This document shows positions 19,861-29,761 of a DNA stretch of 64,000 bases, one piece after another; position 1 is the stretch's first letter, and every line of letters starts with the position of its first letter. A model generated the notes under the pieces. That model was not told the origin of the DNA and ran no database searches. It saw only the letters and a list, made by a program, of their open reading frames with translations. This stretch comes from Metridium senile (lineage: Eukaryota; Cnidaria; Anthozoa; Actiniaria; Metridiidae): the NCBI GenBank assembly GCA_949775045.1, contig OX459098.1:17381281-17445280 (forward strand). The letters are read 5' to 3'. Made by a program: the position numbers and the translations under genes.

Positions 19861-21339
19861 GTGATTTTGTGTTCTGGATAACCCAGACTCTGCATGGTCT
19901 CTTTCCAAAGTGGGTTATTTGTGCTTGTCCATTGACTGAGATTCTTAGGATGTAGTCAAGACATGATGACAAACAGGTATGGAGCAAGTTCTGGACCCCT
20001 GATACAATATCAAAGAAACTATTGCATATCGTATCATATTTATTTCTATTCCCACTGGACTTGTCTGTGGTTTTCTATATGTTTTGTCCTGTATATCCCT
20101 GATGTTATCCATAGTGGTTTCATAAAAAACTATATATTTTTCATGAGTCAAAATGCAGTTGATATTATGAGGAAATAACTCAAATCACTGTGTGGTATAA
20201 TCAACTAAACTCCACAGCCAGTGTTCAAGAGCAATGATATCTTGTCAGGAAAATAAATATTTGTAGTCAGTACCAATGTTGCTGTAGCATGCATTTACAT
20301 TCTTACATCATGTGGCAGGGAAAGGTTGCATTGTGCCCAGTCAAAAGCAAGGCATAAATGATTCTTCTTACAGAAGGTAAAATAATAATTGAACTATTTC
20401 CATTCTATCCAATTATATAAAAGTGGAAAATATTGATAGACATTGAGGTTACATTCATTGCCCATCAGTGACATTCTCTTTATTCTTCAAAGAAAATATC
20501 TTGTGATAAATTGAGAAAGGATGACTATAAAGGTTCTTGAAAGAGAGCAGGTAAGAAGGTAAAGAAAGAAATGTCATGAACTGCCCGTGTTACAGTTCTA
20601 GCATATATTGACATTGCTACATCAAGATAATATTCAAGTAACATCTGCCTTAAGGATTCACTCTCCAAAAAAAGGGAGAGGAAACAAAATATTTGAAAAA
20701 GCATTTACTACCTGCAGTACCACTTTAATATTTTATCATGATGGAATCTCATCCATATGATAAAATGCTTTACTTTCAGTTTCCTTGACGTTCACAAAGT
20801 AAATTCATCATTAAACGTATATGCATGTTTTAATCTCCATGTACTTTGACTTTTATGTTTTTAACAGACGATATGGCGTGCTACTGCTTTTGCACAAATA
20901 AAATACATTTTAACCTTTTAGATTTAAACAACTTTCATTTATACAACTTTCATTGATACAACTTTCAACAATACAACTATAATTTTAAATACAATATGAA
21001 AACTTCTTTAGCCCTTTTATAATAATATAATTATGAAATGAGTACTAACTAGATATAAACAATACATTGTAATGAAATAACATTGTAATGAAATATAGAA
21101 CACCTGTCTTTAAACTGCATACAGCAAAACATTATCTGCCCACCCATTGAAACCCACAAATCACCATGGTAAAAATATTACACAAAATACTACTACTATT
21201 AAAATAATTTCATATAATAGTAAATATCAACTGTCAGAATTACTGGACTCCGTGCAAAAACAAAAACTATTCTTAGTGAACATTACAAGCAAAACCTCAT
21301 TACAAGAATGGTCAATTTTATATATTATTGATATGTATT
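19861..21339. other. Non-coding stretch
   Basis: No gene or LINE segment is recognised. Several short open frames have no supporting similarity. A TATT-GATAATTTATTAA-type tandem run starts at its right edge (21330-21490) and belongs to the inverted-repeat arm. Confidence 0.5.
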
Positions 21340-21900
21340 AATGATGTATTTGTATTGATAATTTATTAATATGTATTGATAATTTATTAATATGTATTGA
21401 TAATTAATTAATATGTATTGATAATTAATTAATATGTATTGATAATTTATTAATATGTATTGATAATTTATTAATTATTATTGTGTATTAATATGTAATT
21501 AATATTTTAAATGATTTTATATGGCAGTTAATTGTATGTTAAATAGTTGAGATCAATTGTCAGATTTACTACAGCCGGTGTGAACTTGAACCATCCCTAT
21601 AGTTAAACAAAAGAAGTGCAACCTTCATCAAACGGATGGTCAATTTTATAGTCCTACAGTTAAACAACCGGAGCAACAGCGAACGTAAAACAGCCACAAA
21701 ATACTTCATGTACTTACCAACACTACACACATACAGCCCTGTTTTGTAGCTCACCACTTTATTCCAGTCTCCTTTCTATTTGTCTGGGATGGTACTCAGC
21801 TGGATATTCTCTCAAAACATGAAGTTTCAGATCATGGATGCAGGGCTGAACATTTTCAATTTTTCAGTCGAAGTTGTCATCCAGATGTCGCTCGGTTTCT
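21340..21900 (-). repeat. Right arm of the diverged inverted repeat
   Basis: Reverse complement of 15360-15880, best between 21500 and 21830. Near the centre it carries tandem taatatgtattgataattta units (21350-21480). The arms enclose about 5.5 kb with the two LINE fragments. I find no transposase, so whether it is a mobile element or an inverted duplication is open. Confidence 0.7.
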
Positions 21901-22631
21901 GCAGAACAAACAAAAGGTTTTGCTTTAAAATATACCACTACAGTAAGAGTAATGGAAAAATGATTATTTACAAAACGTATTAAAAGCAATAGCTGTCATA
22001 TTATAAAAGAATTTGCAACTTTCGACCTTCCAATTTAGTACCACGTGCAATGATAGAGATAAAGACACCATTTTCTACTTCGAATGTCACAAAAAGCAAA
22101 TTTCCACAATAAAAATGGATCAAACACAGGTCTACATGTATCATCTGCCTTTATAGTTAATGTTGGGATATTTTCGAGACATTTAATTAAACTGCACTTA
22201 CTATGAAAAAAAGCGAAAATTCGAATCAGCTCCTCGTCTTGACCCGGCCGTCTGATCTTGACCTTCCAAACAGAATTTGAACTTTCCCGCAGTTACGAAG
22301 TTTGCAATGTATCATGGTACCTAACACGTGGGATAATTTTACATCGGGAAAGACCTGACTAGAATGGACTTCGGGATTCGAATATTTTGGAATAGAATGG
22401 AATGCACATAGGCATTTTTCATTTCAGTTTTAAATATAGTTCAATAATAAAAATAAATTGCTCATTATGCACACCAAGGGCACTAGTACAATTGTGCATC
22501 ATAAAAGTGTTGCAAATAGTTGGGTACGGTCTACACTGTACTGGGCAGTAGCTGAATGTTTGGTTGCTTTCGTTTTTGTTGAACTTAAATGATTTAGGGA
22601 ATCTTTGCTTATCTTTTTTTTTTTTTTTACT

Positions 22632-22660
22632 CCGACGAAGGGCTAAAGCTCGAAACGTCA
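22632..22660 (+). ncRNA. Penelope-type hammerhead-like motif
   Basis: CCGACGA, one A, stem GGGC-TAAA-GCTC, then GAAAC and GTC. This matches the core order of minimal hammerhead motifs in Penelope-like elements, with T4 of the core replaced by C. It follows a poly-T run. Solo motifs of this kind are usually retroelement end remnants. Confidence 0.5.
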
Positions 22661-22894
22661 GTAAAGTCAACATTTTTCACGGTGTTACAAATTTCATTAT
22701 ATTACCTATCACTTATAGTTGTATTATTTTTGAAATATTTATGAAAGTCCAATACACATGCCCTCATTAGAAGTTTGCAAAATAAAGCAAAACTTGGAAA
22801 AACTAACCTGACAAAACTGACCACTTTTTATGCTTGCTTTGTTGGGTTTCCTGTGGTAAAGTATAATGACTGCTGATCAAACCTGAGCCGACAG

Positions 22895-22985
22895 TCAGCA
22901 ACTCTGAGCGCAATCCAATCTCGAACCCCGAGCCTTCGTTCCTCTTGGCCAGCCGAGTAACGTAAGACTCTGGGGGACCGGAATT
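22895..22985 (+). repeat. Fragment of the hairpin repeat found upstream of POLR2I
   Basis: Sequence ctctgagcgcaatccaatctcgaacc and cttggccagc recurs in 23721-23768. The element appears truncated here, next to accggaattc-type sequence also seen near 23615. Confidence 0.6.
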
Positions 22986-23726
22986 CTATGCTTATGCTGA
23001 TTGGCCCTTGAAAATACAATGGTCAGACCGGAAACAGACGAAGTAAAAGCTCTGATTGGTCCATCATGTAAACAAATGTACATTCAAAATGTAAATTTTA
23101 CGGCGTCAACGGTGATAGAATATTACATGTAAATATCGTCGTTTATCGGAATATATACGAGTTCGAAGCGAAGAGATGTTGTATCGCCGCTATAAGCGAT
23201 GATTATCGAGTCGCGAAGCAAATTTAATAGAATACACACAAAATACTCCTTTAAACTATTCTAAACCTTGACAATCCTCAGACCTCTGGCATCCAGTTAT
23301 TTACTAAAGGTCAATCGTACCACGAAAGCAAACTAATAACCGTTGGAAAACTATAAATAAATCGACGGTTAAAGCGATCTGAATTGAAGGAGATTTAGAC
23401 GCATTTTTATATCATTATATAAATCCTGATGACCGTTAAAAATTCTTTCTAAACTTTAAATGTTTCATTAGTGAGGAAAATGTTTATATTTTGGCTTAGA
23501 AAATATTTAAAATGCTACTAGGTCAATAATATTTTGAATGTCATTAACGTACTAAGTAACACAGGATGCCCAAACCCACAGATCATTATAATATTAACTA
23601 AGCATGCGCATTCCAAACCGGAACTCCAAAATTGGAGCTGAAAATTCCGTTCCCCCAGAGTCTAATGTCGGGCGCCATAAGACCGCTGACAAAAAGCCAG
23701 ACGTGACTCTGGGCTCGAGATTGAGC

Positions 23727-23822
23727 GCAATCTCGAACCCAGAGCCTGCGTTACTCTTGGCCAGCAGTGCCGAGCAACGTACTGCTGGCCAAGAGTAACG
23801 CAGGCTCTGGGTTCGAGATTGC
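23727..23822. repeat. Perfect 42-bp inverted repeat just upstream of POLR2I
   Basis: The arms 23727-23768 and 23781-23822 are exact reverse complements (gcaatctcgaacccagagcc ... ggctctgggttcgagattgc) with a 12-bp spacer. It ends 62 bp before the POLR2I start codon, so it sits in the promoter or 5' leader. It looks like a foldback element; a role in expression is possible but not shown. Confidence 0.9.
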
Positions 23823-23884
23823 TCTGAGCGTGGAAGGTTTTTGTCGCTTTTTCTTTTGTTTTTGTGCAGCATCACGGGTTTATA

Positions 23885-26378
23885 ATGGCTCACAGAAACA
23901 GTACATCAGCACAAGTTCAAGGTCCTGGCTTTGTGGGCATTAAGTTTTGTCAGGAATGGTAAGTTTCTACAAAAAAAATGATATCCAAGATGGCGTCACT
24001 CTATCAACTTTGAAAACCTAGATTTACTCGCTTTTAATACCCCACATTTGAGTAGAAAATCGCTTAGAGTTTGTAGTTACTATTATTCAATCGTATGATA
24101 AAATGTTATTACCAATTTTAGACAGATTATATATGGAAGCTAACGTTTATTTTACACCCATGAGTGTTTTGCTTATCTTGCTAAAATTAAGAATCCTTGA
24201 ATATAGATAAAACAGCGTTAAAGATGTGTATTTCTCTTTTTATTTAATTGTAAAATGCAGTGGGTGCTTTATGGCTTTATCCCAGTAGAGTAAGTTAGTG
24301 ATTCTTTCCATTTTAGTAATAATATGTTATACCCAAAAGAGGACAAAGAAAACAAAGTCCTGCTTTATGCTGTAAGTATAAAAAAATGTATTATTGTAAA
24401 TAAAATGAATGTGAATATTTATTATATGGATAATAGTGTGTTACTGGAAACTAAAACACTCATATTTTTTTCATATTTTCATTAGTGAAGATATGAAAAA
24501 GTTATCTACCAAATGTTCCATATATTGTCCATATACATTGTATAATAAAAAGAACATTTCAAGTTGGCTTGAAGATATGAATTGTATTTTCTCGTGTTTA
24601 AAACAACATTATACTCAATTACTGCACTCGCTCGTAAAATATTGTTTACACCACTTGAAAATTAAATTCATATCTTCATCAGGGTTCGTGCTACTCCTTA
24701 AACTCCTTAAAAACTCCTTAATTCTAGCTAAAGTAGGGTAAAAATTCTAGTATTGCAAATTAAAGTTAAGTAAAAATTCTAGTATTGTATATCATTTTCG
24801 TAAATTCGTAAATTTTCGTATATCAAATTTGTTGCAAAAAGTGCTTAAAAAAAAAATTACTTTTTGGTCCTTGAAAACTCCTTAGATTTTGTTTACTGAC
24901 ATCAGCACGAACCCTGTTCATGCCACCATGTTATATCCTGTATATATGTGTGAATTGAAATAATCAAATTTAGTGACAAATTTAATCTATAAACCATAGA
25001 CCATAATCACTGTTAATTATGTGGTGTTGACTATTATAGTGTCGTAATTGTGACTATCAACAAGAAGCTGACAACAGTTGCATATATGTCAACAAGATTA
25101 CACATGAAATCAAGTAAGTATAGTGAGTTTGATAGTCAAGATCAAAAACGAATGCTTCATGTTTCATCAGGGGATTCCAAACACCTCGAAACTGTCAATA
25201 AAGTCACTTGGGCTGTGGCATTGTGCTTTCATCAGTTACTCGGTGTTTGGAACCCCCGATAATACACTTGCATTTGTTTTTGATAGAGTATGTCAAACAT
25301 ACTTTATGGTATTTAGTACTATTACACTCTAATAAATACACTTTGTTTCACTGGTTTATGAAAGCCTTTCTATCACCCAAATTTGTTATATATTCTATTA
25401 TCAGAAAATGTAAAATTGTATTTTTGTTCCATTAGTGAAATGACTCAAATAGTTGCCGATGTAGTTGCTGACCCAACTTTACCAAGAACGGATGATCATG
25501 CATGTCAAAGGTAAAGCATCAATGGTTCTATACTTTCGCATGATTAGGGGGGGAGGGGGTGGTGGCTTGATACGGTAATAGACCTCTTTACCTCCGTATG
25601 CAAATTGCCCATTTCAGACCATGTGTCATTCCCTTGAGAATTGTTCTTTTATGATGAACGTGTTATATCATTTACATGTGAAAGAAACAATTCTCAAGGG
25701 TAGCATCACATGATCTGAAATGGGACAACAAACAAGGAAGGTAAAGAGGTCTATTGTTTGATTTGAATTACAATAGCTACCTCAGAAACTGAAGGAATTA
25801 TTGCCTTTTGTGAAAGTAGGGAATACTAGATGGATTCTTATTTTCATGTTGGATATTTTCTTGATTTTGATCACAATGTTTTGTTCATTAGATGCGGCAA
25901 TAGAGAATCAGTATTCTTCCAATCACAATCAAGAATGGCAGACGTAAGTACTACATAAAGTTTATGACAATCAGTCATCATCATTGCCATGATGTGGCAT
26001 GTGTAAAAGCCTGGGAACTTTGTCTTTTTTTTTTGTCAGCTCTGCATCTTGATGATATTTTTGCCAACCAGGAAGGGGGGATTGGGTAATATTTGGAAAA
26101 GTCAACCAGTGGTTTTGCTGACGCCCAATAATGACAATAATTTTGATGATGATGATAACTGTGATTTATAATTTGTTGAATTAAAGTTTAACCATTTTCC
26201 CACTATTGTTGACTGTAAATGACACTATATTATATTGATGATGACAATAATTTTGATGATAATTATAATTAATAATTTGTTAAAAAAAGTTTAACCACTT
26301 TCCCACTATTGTTGACAGCAAATGACACTGTACTATGTATGTGCTTCACCTGAATGTGGATTCAAGTGGACAGACTAA
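23885..26378 (+). CDS. POLR2I: RNA polymerase II subunit RPB9, complete, six exons
   Basis: RPB9 sits on the jaw and lobe of RNA polymerase II in the nucleus and contributes to start-site choice, elongation and fidelity. Exons: 23885-23958, 24317-24371, 25040-25113, 25436-25510, 25892-25943, 26319-26378. All sites are GT-AG and phases join, giving 129 residues (human has 125). The N-terminal zinc ribbon shows FCQECNNMLYP and CRNCDYQ (C-x2-C twice). The linker has [12 protein letters not shown]. The C-terminal TFIIS-like ribbon shows CQRCG, VFFQSQS and [16 protein letters not shown]. The start chosen is the only ATG in frame ahead of GFVGIKFC. The first intron lies within the first Cys pair. 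No defect is seen; this looks like a working single gene. Confidence 0.97.
24683..24918. mobile_element. Foldback repeat with AGGGTTCGTGCT / AGCACGAACCCT ends
   Basis: Left agggttcgtgctactcctta and right agcacgaaccctg are inverted; the arms carry aaactcctta variants. A relic of the same family interrupts the satellite at 11671-11738 and 57988-58057. It lies in POLR2I intron 2, as does a relative of the 13117-13222 hairpin (24570-24680). Confidence 0.75.
25140..25292. mobile_element. Foldback MITE in POLR2I intron
   Basis: Arms atcaaaaacgaatgc and gcatttgtttttgat, with an inner pair gattccaaacacctcg / cggtgtttggaacccc. Non-coding. Confidence 0.7.
25578..25756. mobile_element. Foldback MITE with AATAGACCTCTTTACC ends
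   Basis: Terminal inverted repeats are aatagacctctttacct and ggtaaagaggtctatt. Inner arms pair cccatttcagacc / atctgaaatggg and cccttgagaattgttc / aacaattctcaaggg. It lies in POLR2I intron 4. Confidence 0.88.
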
Positions 26379-26404
26379 ACCCAGCCAAGGAGCCCAGCCA
26401 TGCC

Positions 26405-26700
26405 ATTACATTGTGTATATAGTCAATTCAATGAGCATTGTCGCTGAAATAAGCCTAAAGCCTAGTCTTGAGACCAAAAGGGATCATGTGATATATTCCA
26501 TCAAGTCATTATGTCCAGTGAGACAGTCAACATGCTTTTGCAAGTGTTGCTCAAAGAAAATCTGAAGTAAGAACACAAATTATGGTTTCGTTATAAGGAA
26601 TCGTGATGGACTTAAAATTCTGCGACCTCTTTTGGTCTCAAGATTATACTTTAGGCTTTTTGCAACGACAATGTTTATTGAATTAGCTATATATAAATAA
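26405..26700. repeat. Inverted repeat directly after the POLR2I stop
   Basis: About 26412-26488 (cctaaagcctagtcttgaga) pairs with 26625-26697 (tctcaagattatactttagg). Both arms are diverged. It probably overlaps the POLR2I 3' UTR. No clear AATAAA signal was found before it. Confidence 0.7.
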
Positions 26701-26834
26701 AGAGATCCATCTACAATAAGACACCTCCAAGCACTCCACATACTGGTCTGCATTCTGATAAAGCAACTCATTGTAATGTCTTTTCAAGAAGTTTTATGGC
26801 TGTTTGTTTTCGCTATTTGGTATCCATGGAAACA

Positions 26835-26905
26835 AGTATAGCTCAGTTAGTGTGCTGTTTTGGGATCAAGGGAATCTGAGTTTGATCGCCAGCAGCCTCA
26901 CACTT
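26835..26905 (+). repeat. tRNA-like SINE head or tRNA relic
   Basis: agtatagctcagttagtgtg resembles a tRNA D-arm (RNA polymerase III A box). 38 bases on, gagtttgatcgccag resembles a degenerate B box. The acceptor stem is not complete, so this is not a working tRNA gene. Confidence 0.4.
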
Positions 26906-27118
26906 GTTTCAACTTCTTATCATTCTGTGTAGCTGCTACCATAAAGTGGAGCATTGATGGGAAAAGAGTGCAACGTCAGCTATTTCATGGGAGACAAGCT
27001 TATACTTCTAGCTGAAGGAACTCATGACTCTATTTTTCCATTATAAGACAACACCTGTACAGTACAGTTGTACTCAATATGTTTATCTTTAGTGTATGTT
27101 TGTAGGTTGGAATCATTG

Positions 27119-27296
27119 TATAAAGAAGTAAGAGTCATCAACCTTTTTTAGATTATTTAATCCAACGTTTTGGGCTAAGCGCCCATCTTCAGGGATGTTA
27201 CAATGCGCTCGCTATAGATAGAAAATAATAATCTAAAAATAATTAAAAGAAAAAATCTAAAAAACATAGCATAAAGAAGTAAGAGTCATCAACCTT
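27119..27296 (-). mobile_element. Small insert with hammerhead-like motif flanked by a 27-bp direct repeat
   Basis: ataaagaagtaagagtcatc (extending to aaccttt) occurs at 27120-27146 and again at 27270-27296. Between them, on the minus strand, are 27161-27193: CTGAAGA, one T, GGGC stem, AAAA (for GAAA), CGTT. This looks like a short Penelope-type remnant with a long target duplication. No protein is encoded. Confidence 0.6.
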
Positions 27297-27427
27297 TATC
27301 TTTGTTGTCTTATCAAGTCCAAGATTAAAGGTTTTCATTGTAAACATGCTACATTTCAATTCATTAAATGCTATCATTTCCATACATGTGCCATTTTTAA
27401 AGTTTTATTTCATTTTTGAACATATTA

Positions 27428-27646
27428 CAATGCGAATCGAAAAACCGTGGGCACCCAGACTTATATTCTAGAAATCGTTTCTTGTTCGTTGAACAACTCA
27501 CAAACAACTCTAACTACAAAACAATTATCATACTACAAATCAGTGAAACTTCTTGCTGTGATATAGTTGTTTGTGAGTTATTCAAAGAACAATAAACGAT
27601 TTCTAAAATATTTCTAGGTGCCCACGGTTTTTTGATTCGCACTTTA
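27428..27646. mobile_element. Foldback MITE, AACCGTGGGCACC family, member 1
   Basis: Ends caatgcgaatcgaaaaaccg and cggttttttgattcgca are inverted, followed inwards by gggcaccyag and attctagaaatcgttt-type arms and ttcgttgaacaactca. Two further members are at 31547-31745 and 38298-38517. Confidence 0.88.
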
Positions 27647-27847
27647 AAACCATTACAAAAAAATATTTGTTTGGGTCACAAATGTGTTAGGTCTTAGGAC
27701 TGGGATGTTTCATCTGTCAATGCAAGACTTCATCAAACGATGGTGTTTTTTTTTGTTGAACTTATAATTTATCAAAGATTTAGAAAAAGTATTTACGTTA
27801 TTCGAAACGTCGTATTCTTGCGTTAGTTTTTATTTTAAATACTTAAT

Positions 27848-28115
27848 AATTTATATGAGAAACGTTTATCGTCCGTAGCTCGGTTTGAACAGCGACATTT
27901 CGAGTCTGCCACTGCAACTGCCAGACGAAGTCGAAATATGCTATCAGTTTATTATGATAATACATTATAGTAATAATGGTTGTAATTAAACACCAACAAT
28001 GAACAAGAGAGCATAATTTATTATTATCAACTATATAATTTATATGTGAAACGATTATTGTTCGTAGACAGGTTTGAACTGTGACGTTTCGACTTGTCCA
28101 CTGCAACTGCCAATA
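27848..28115 (-). repeat. Diverged direct repeat pair with hammerhead-like cores
   Basis: About 27848-27925 and 28037-28114 are copies of each other (taatttatatgagaaacg / taatttatatgtgaaacg; ccactgcaactgcca shared). On the minus strand both include a GTCGAAA or CTCGAAA core followed by CGTC or TGTC. I read these as Penelope-end remnants; the stems are weaker than in the other cases. Confidence 0.45.
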
Positions 28116-28143
28116 GTCTTTATATGATAATGCTTGTAATTGA

Positions 28144-28288
28144 TAGAGTGAAGTCATTTAACCCGTGAAATAGATATTAGGCTAATACACCTTCGCAGTC
28201 TCTAATTCCATTGTTTTCTTTTGTGTCTATTTGACTATTACATCTTGACTATTTAATTTTGTTTCACGGGTTTGATGTCTTCACTCTT
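28144..28288. mobile_element. Foldback MITE, TAGAGTGAAGTCATTTAACCCGTG ends
   Basis: Outer tagagtgaagtcatttaac pairs with a diverged right end (gatgtcttcactct). acccgtgaaa pairs with tttcacgggt. It is a distant relative of the TAGAGTACAAAC family. Confidence 0.75.
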
Positions 28289-28588
28289 ATTCCATGTAGC
28301 TATTAACAACAACAATTATAATTTGTATTTTAAGACCAAAGGGTATATTTGCTATCATTAAGTCTTGTTTTCTTGGGGGTTTATTGGAGGGAGATGAGTT
28401 TGGTTCATTTTCTTCTGTACTTGTTTGTCATCCTTTTTCTTTGTCTTGTTATCTTTCTGAAAATAGAGAACAAAATAAATAGATAGAAACATATCATGTA
28501 GTGATTTACAGTGCGACTGTACAGAAACCGTGCCACCAAAACATAGTTATCCAATCATGATTTTCCATTATATGCATGTGAACGGAAT

Positions 28589-29014
28589 ACAGTAAACACC
28601 TGCATATAAGAACCACTATTTTTCGAGGTTAGGCTAAAGTGGTTCTTATATAATTGGTATTTAGTGAGAAATTAGGCTAAGGTGGTTCTTAACTCAGTGG
28701 TTCTTATTTACAAAGCAAAAACAATTTCCCTTATATAGTGTTTTTTTATGTTATATAAATTGTTATGTAGAAGCATCTGAATGATGAATGTATTCTCATT
28801 GATAACTAACTGATAATACATTTGTAAAACATTTTTCTTGCATTGATTTTAAATTTGGTCATATTCAGATTCAACTTATATTTTTTCAAATGACCAAATA
28901 AATCTTGAAACCTTTCATATAAAAACCAGTCTAATTTTTAGCCTACTGACAGGTGCTTAAAAAGCAAATTTGTGGTTCTTAATCCACTAGTTCTTATATG
29001 CGGGTTTTTACTGT
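28589..29014. mobile_element. Foldback element with ACAGTAAACACCTGCATATAAGAAC ends
   Basis: Left acagtaaacacctgcatata and right tatatgcgggtttttactgt are inverted. Subterminal tggttcttatat and ggttcttaactcagtgg blocks recur in both halves. Non-coding. Confidence 0.75.
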
Positions 29015-29761
29015 AGATCAAGATTGAATAAGAAACATCTTAGCTCTACAAGTTTTTTGTTTGATCTCAAAAATATTCATTTTGAAATTTGATTGGTTTG
29101 TCCCGGTTTCAGTAGTTGTACCGTAAGTATATATATCTGTCAATACGAAAGCTATAACGTTTCTAACTACAAGCAAACAGTACAACATTTCGGACCGTTT
29201 TAAGTCCAAATAGCAAACTGAAGTCTGTATCTACTCGGCCACATTATCTTGCGGTGTTTTATATGCGTTGCATTTGCAAATACACCTATTCTAAAATCGT
29301 TGTCGCAATCAAAGCTACAGTCCACACTATGAAGGATGTCGGTAATATGAACATAATTTGTGATTTATCTACCCTTTTTCAAAGGAATATTTGTTTCATC
29401 ATCTACCACTGCAACAACTTGTTATATAGTCATATAACAGAAACACGTACAACCAAAATACACAATGAATAAATCGATGACAAGAGAAGAAAGTCCGACA
29501 CCCTTTGTGACGTCTTTTCATTTGCATTTTCAGATTTCAAATGTTTATATCTCATAAAGGAGAGGTCGACATCAAGAAAAATTAAGTACACTTATTATAC
29601 ACCTCATATACAACAGATTCGCAAAATATCATGAAAGGCGTCAGGTGCACTTTAAGTCTTGTTATTTCTATTGAATTACGTAGACTGTGTCCAATACACG
29701 GAGAAGGAACCGAAAGTTTCAACTTCGTTAATTGGTGGAGTAAATACTGACGCAGTTGAAG

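Noticed and set aside
23594..23893. Overlapping open frames on both strands upstream of POLR2I
   Set aside because: They cross the perfect inverted repeat, so both strands read alike; no similarity to known proteins.
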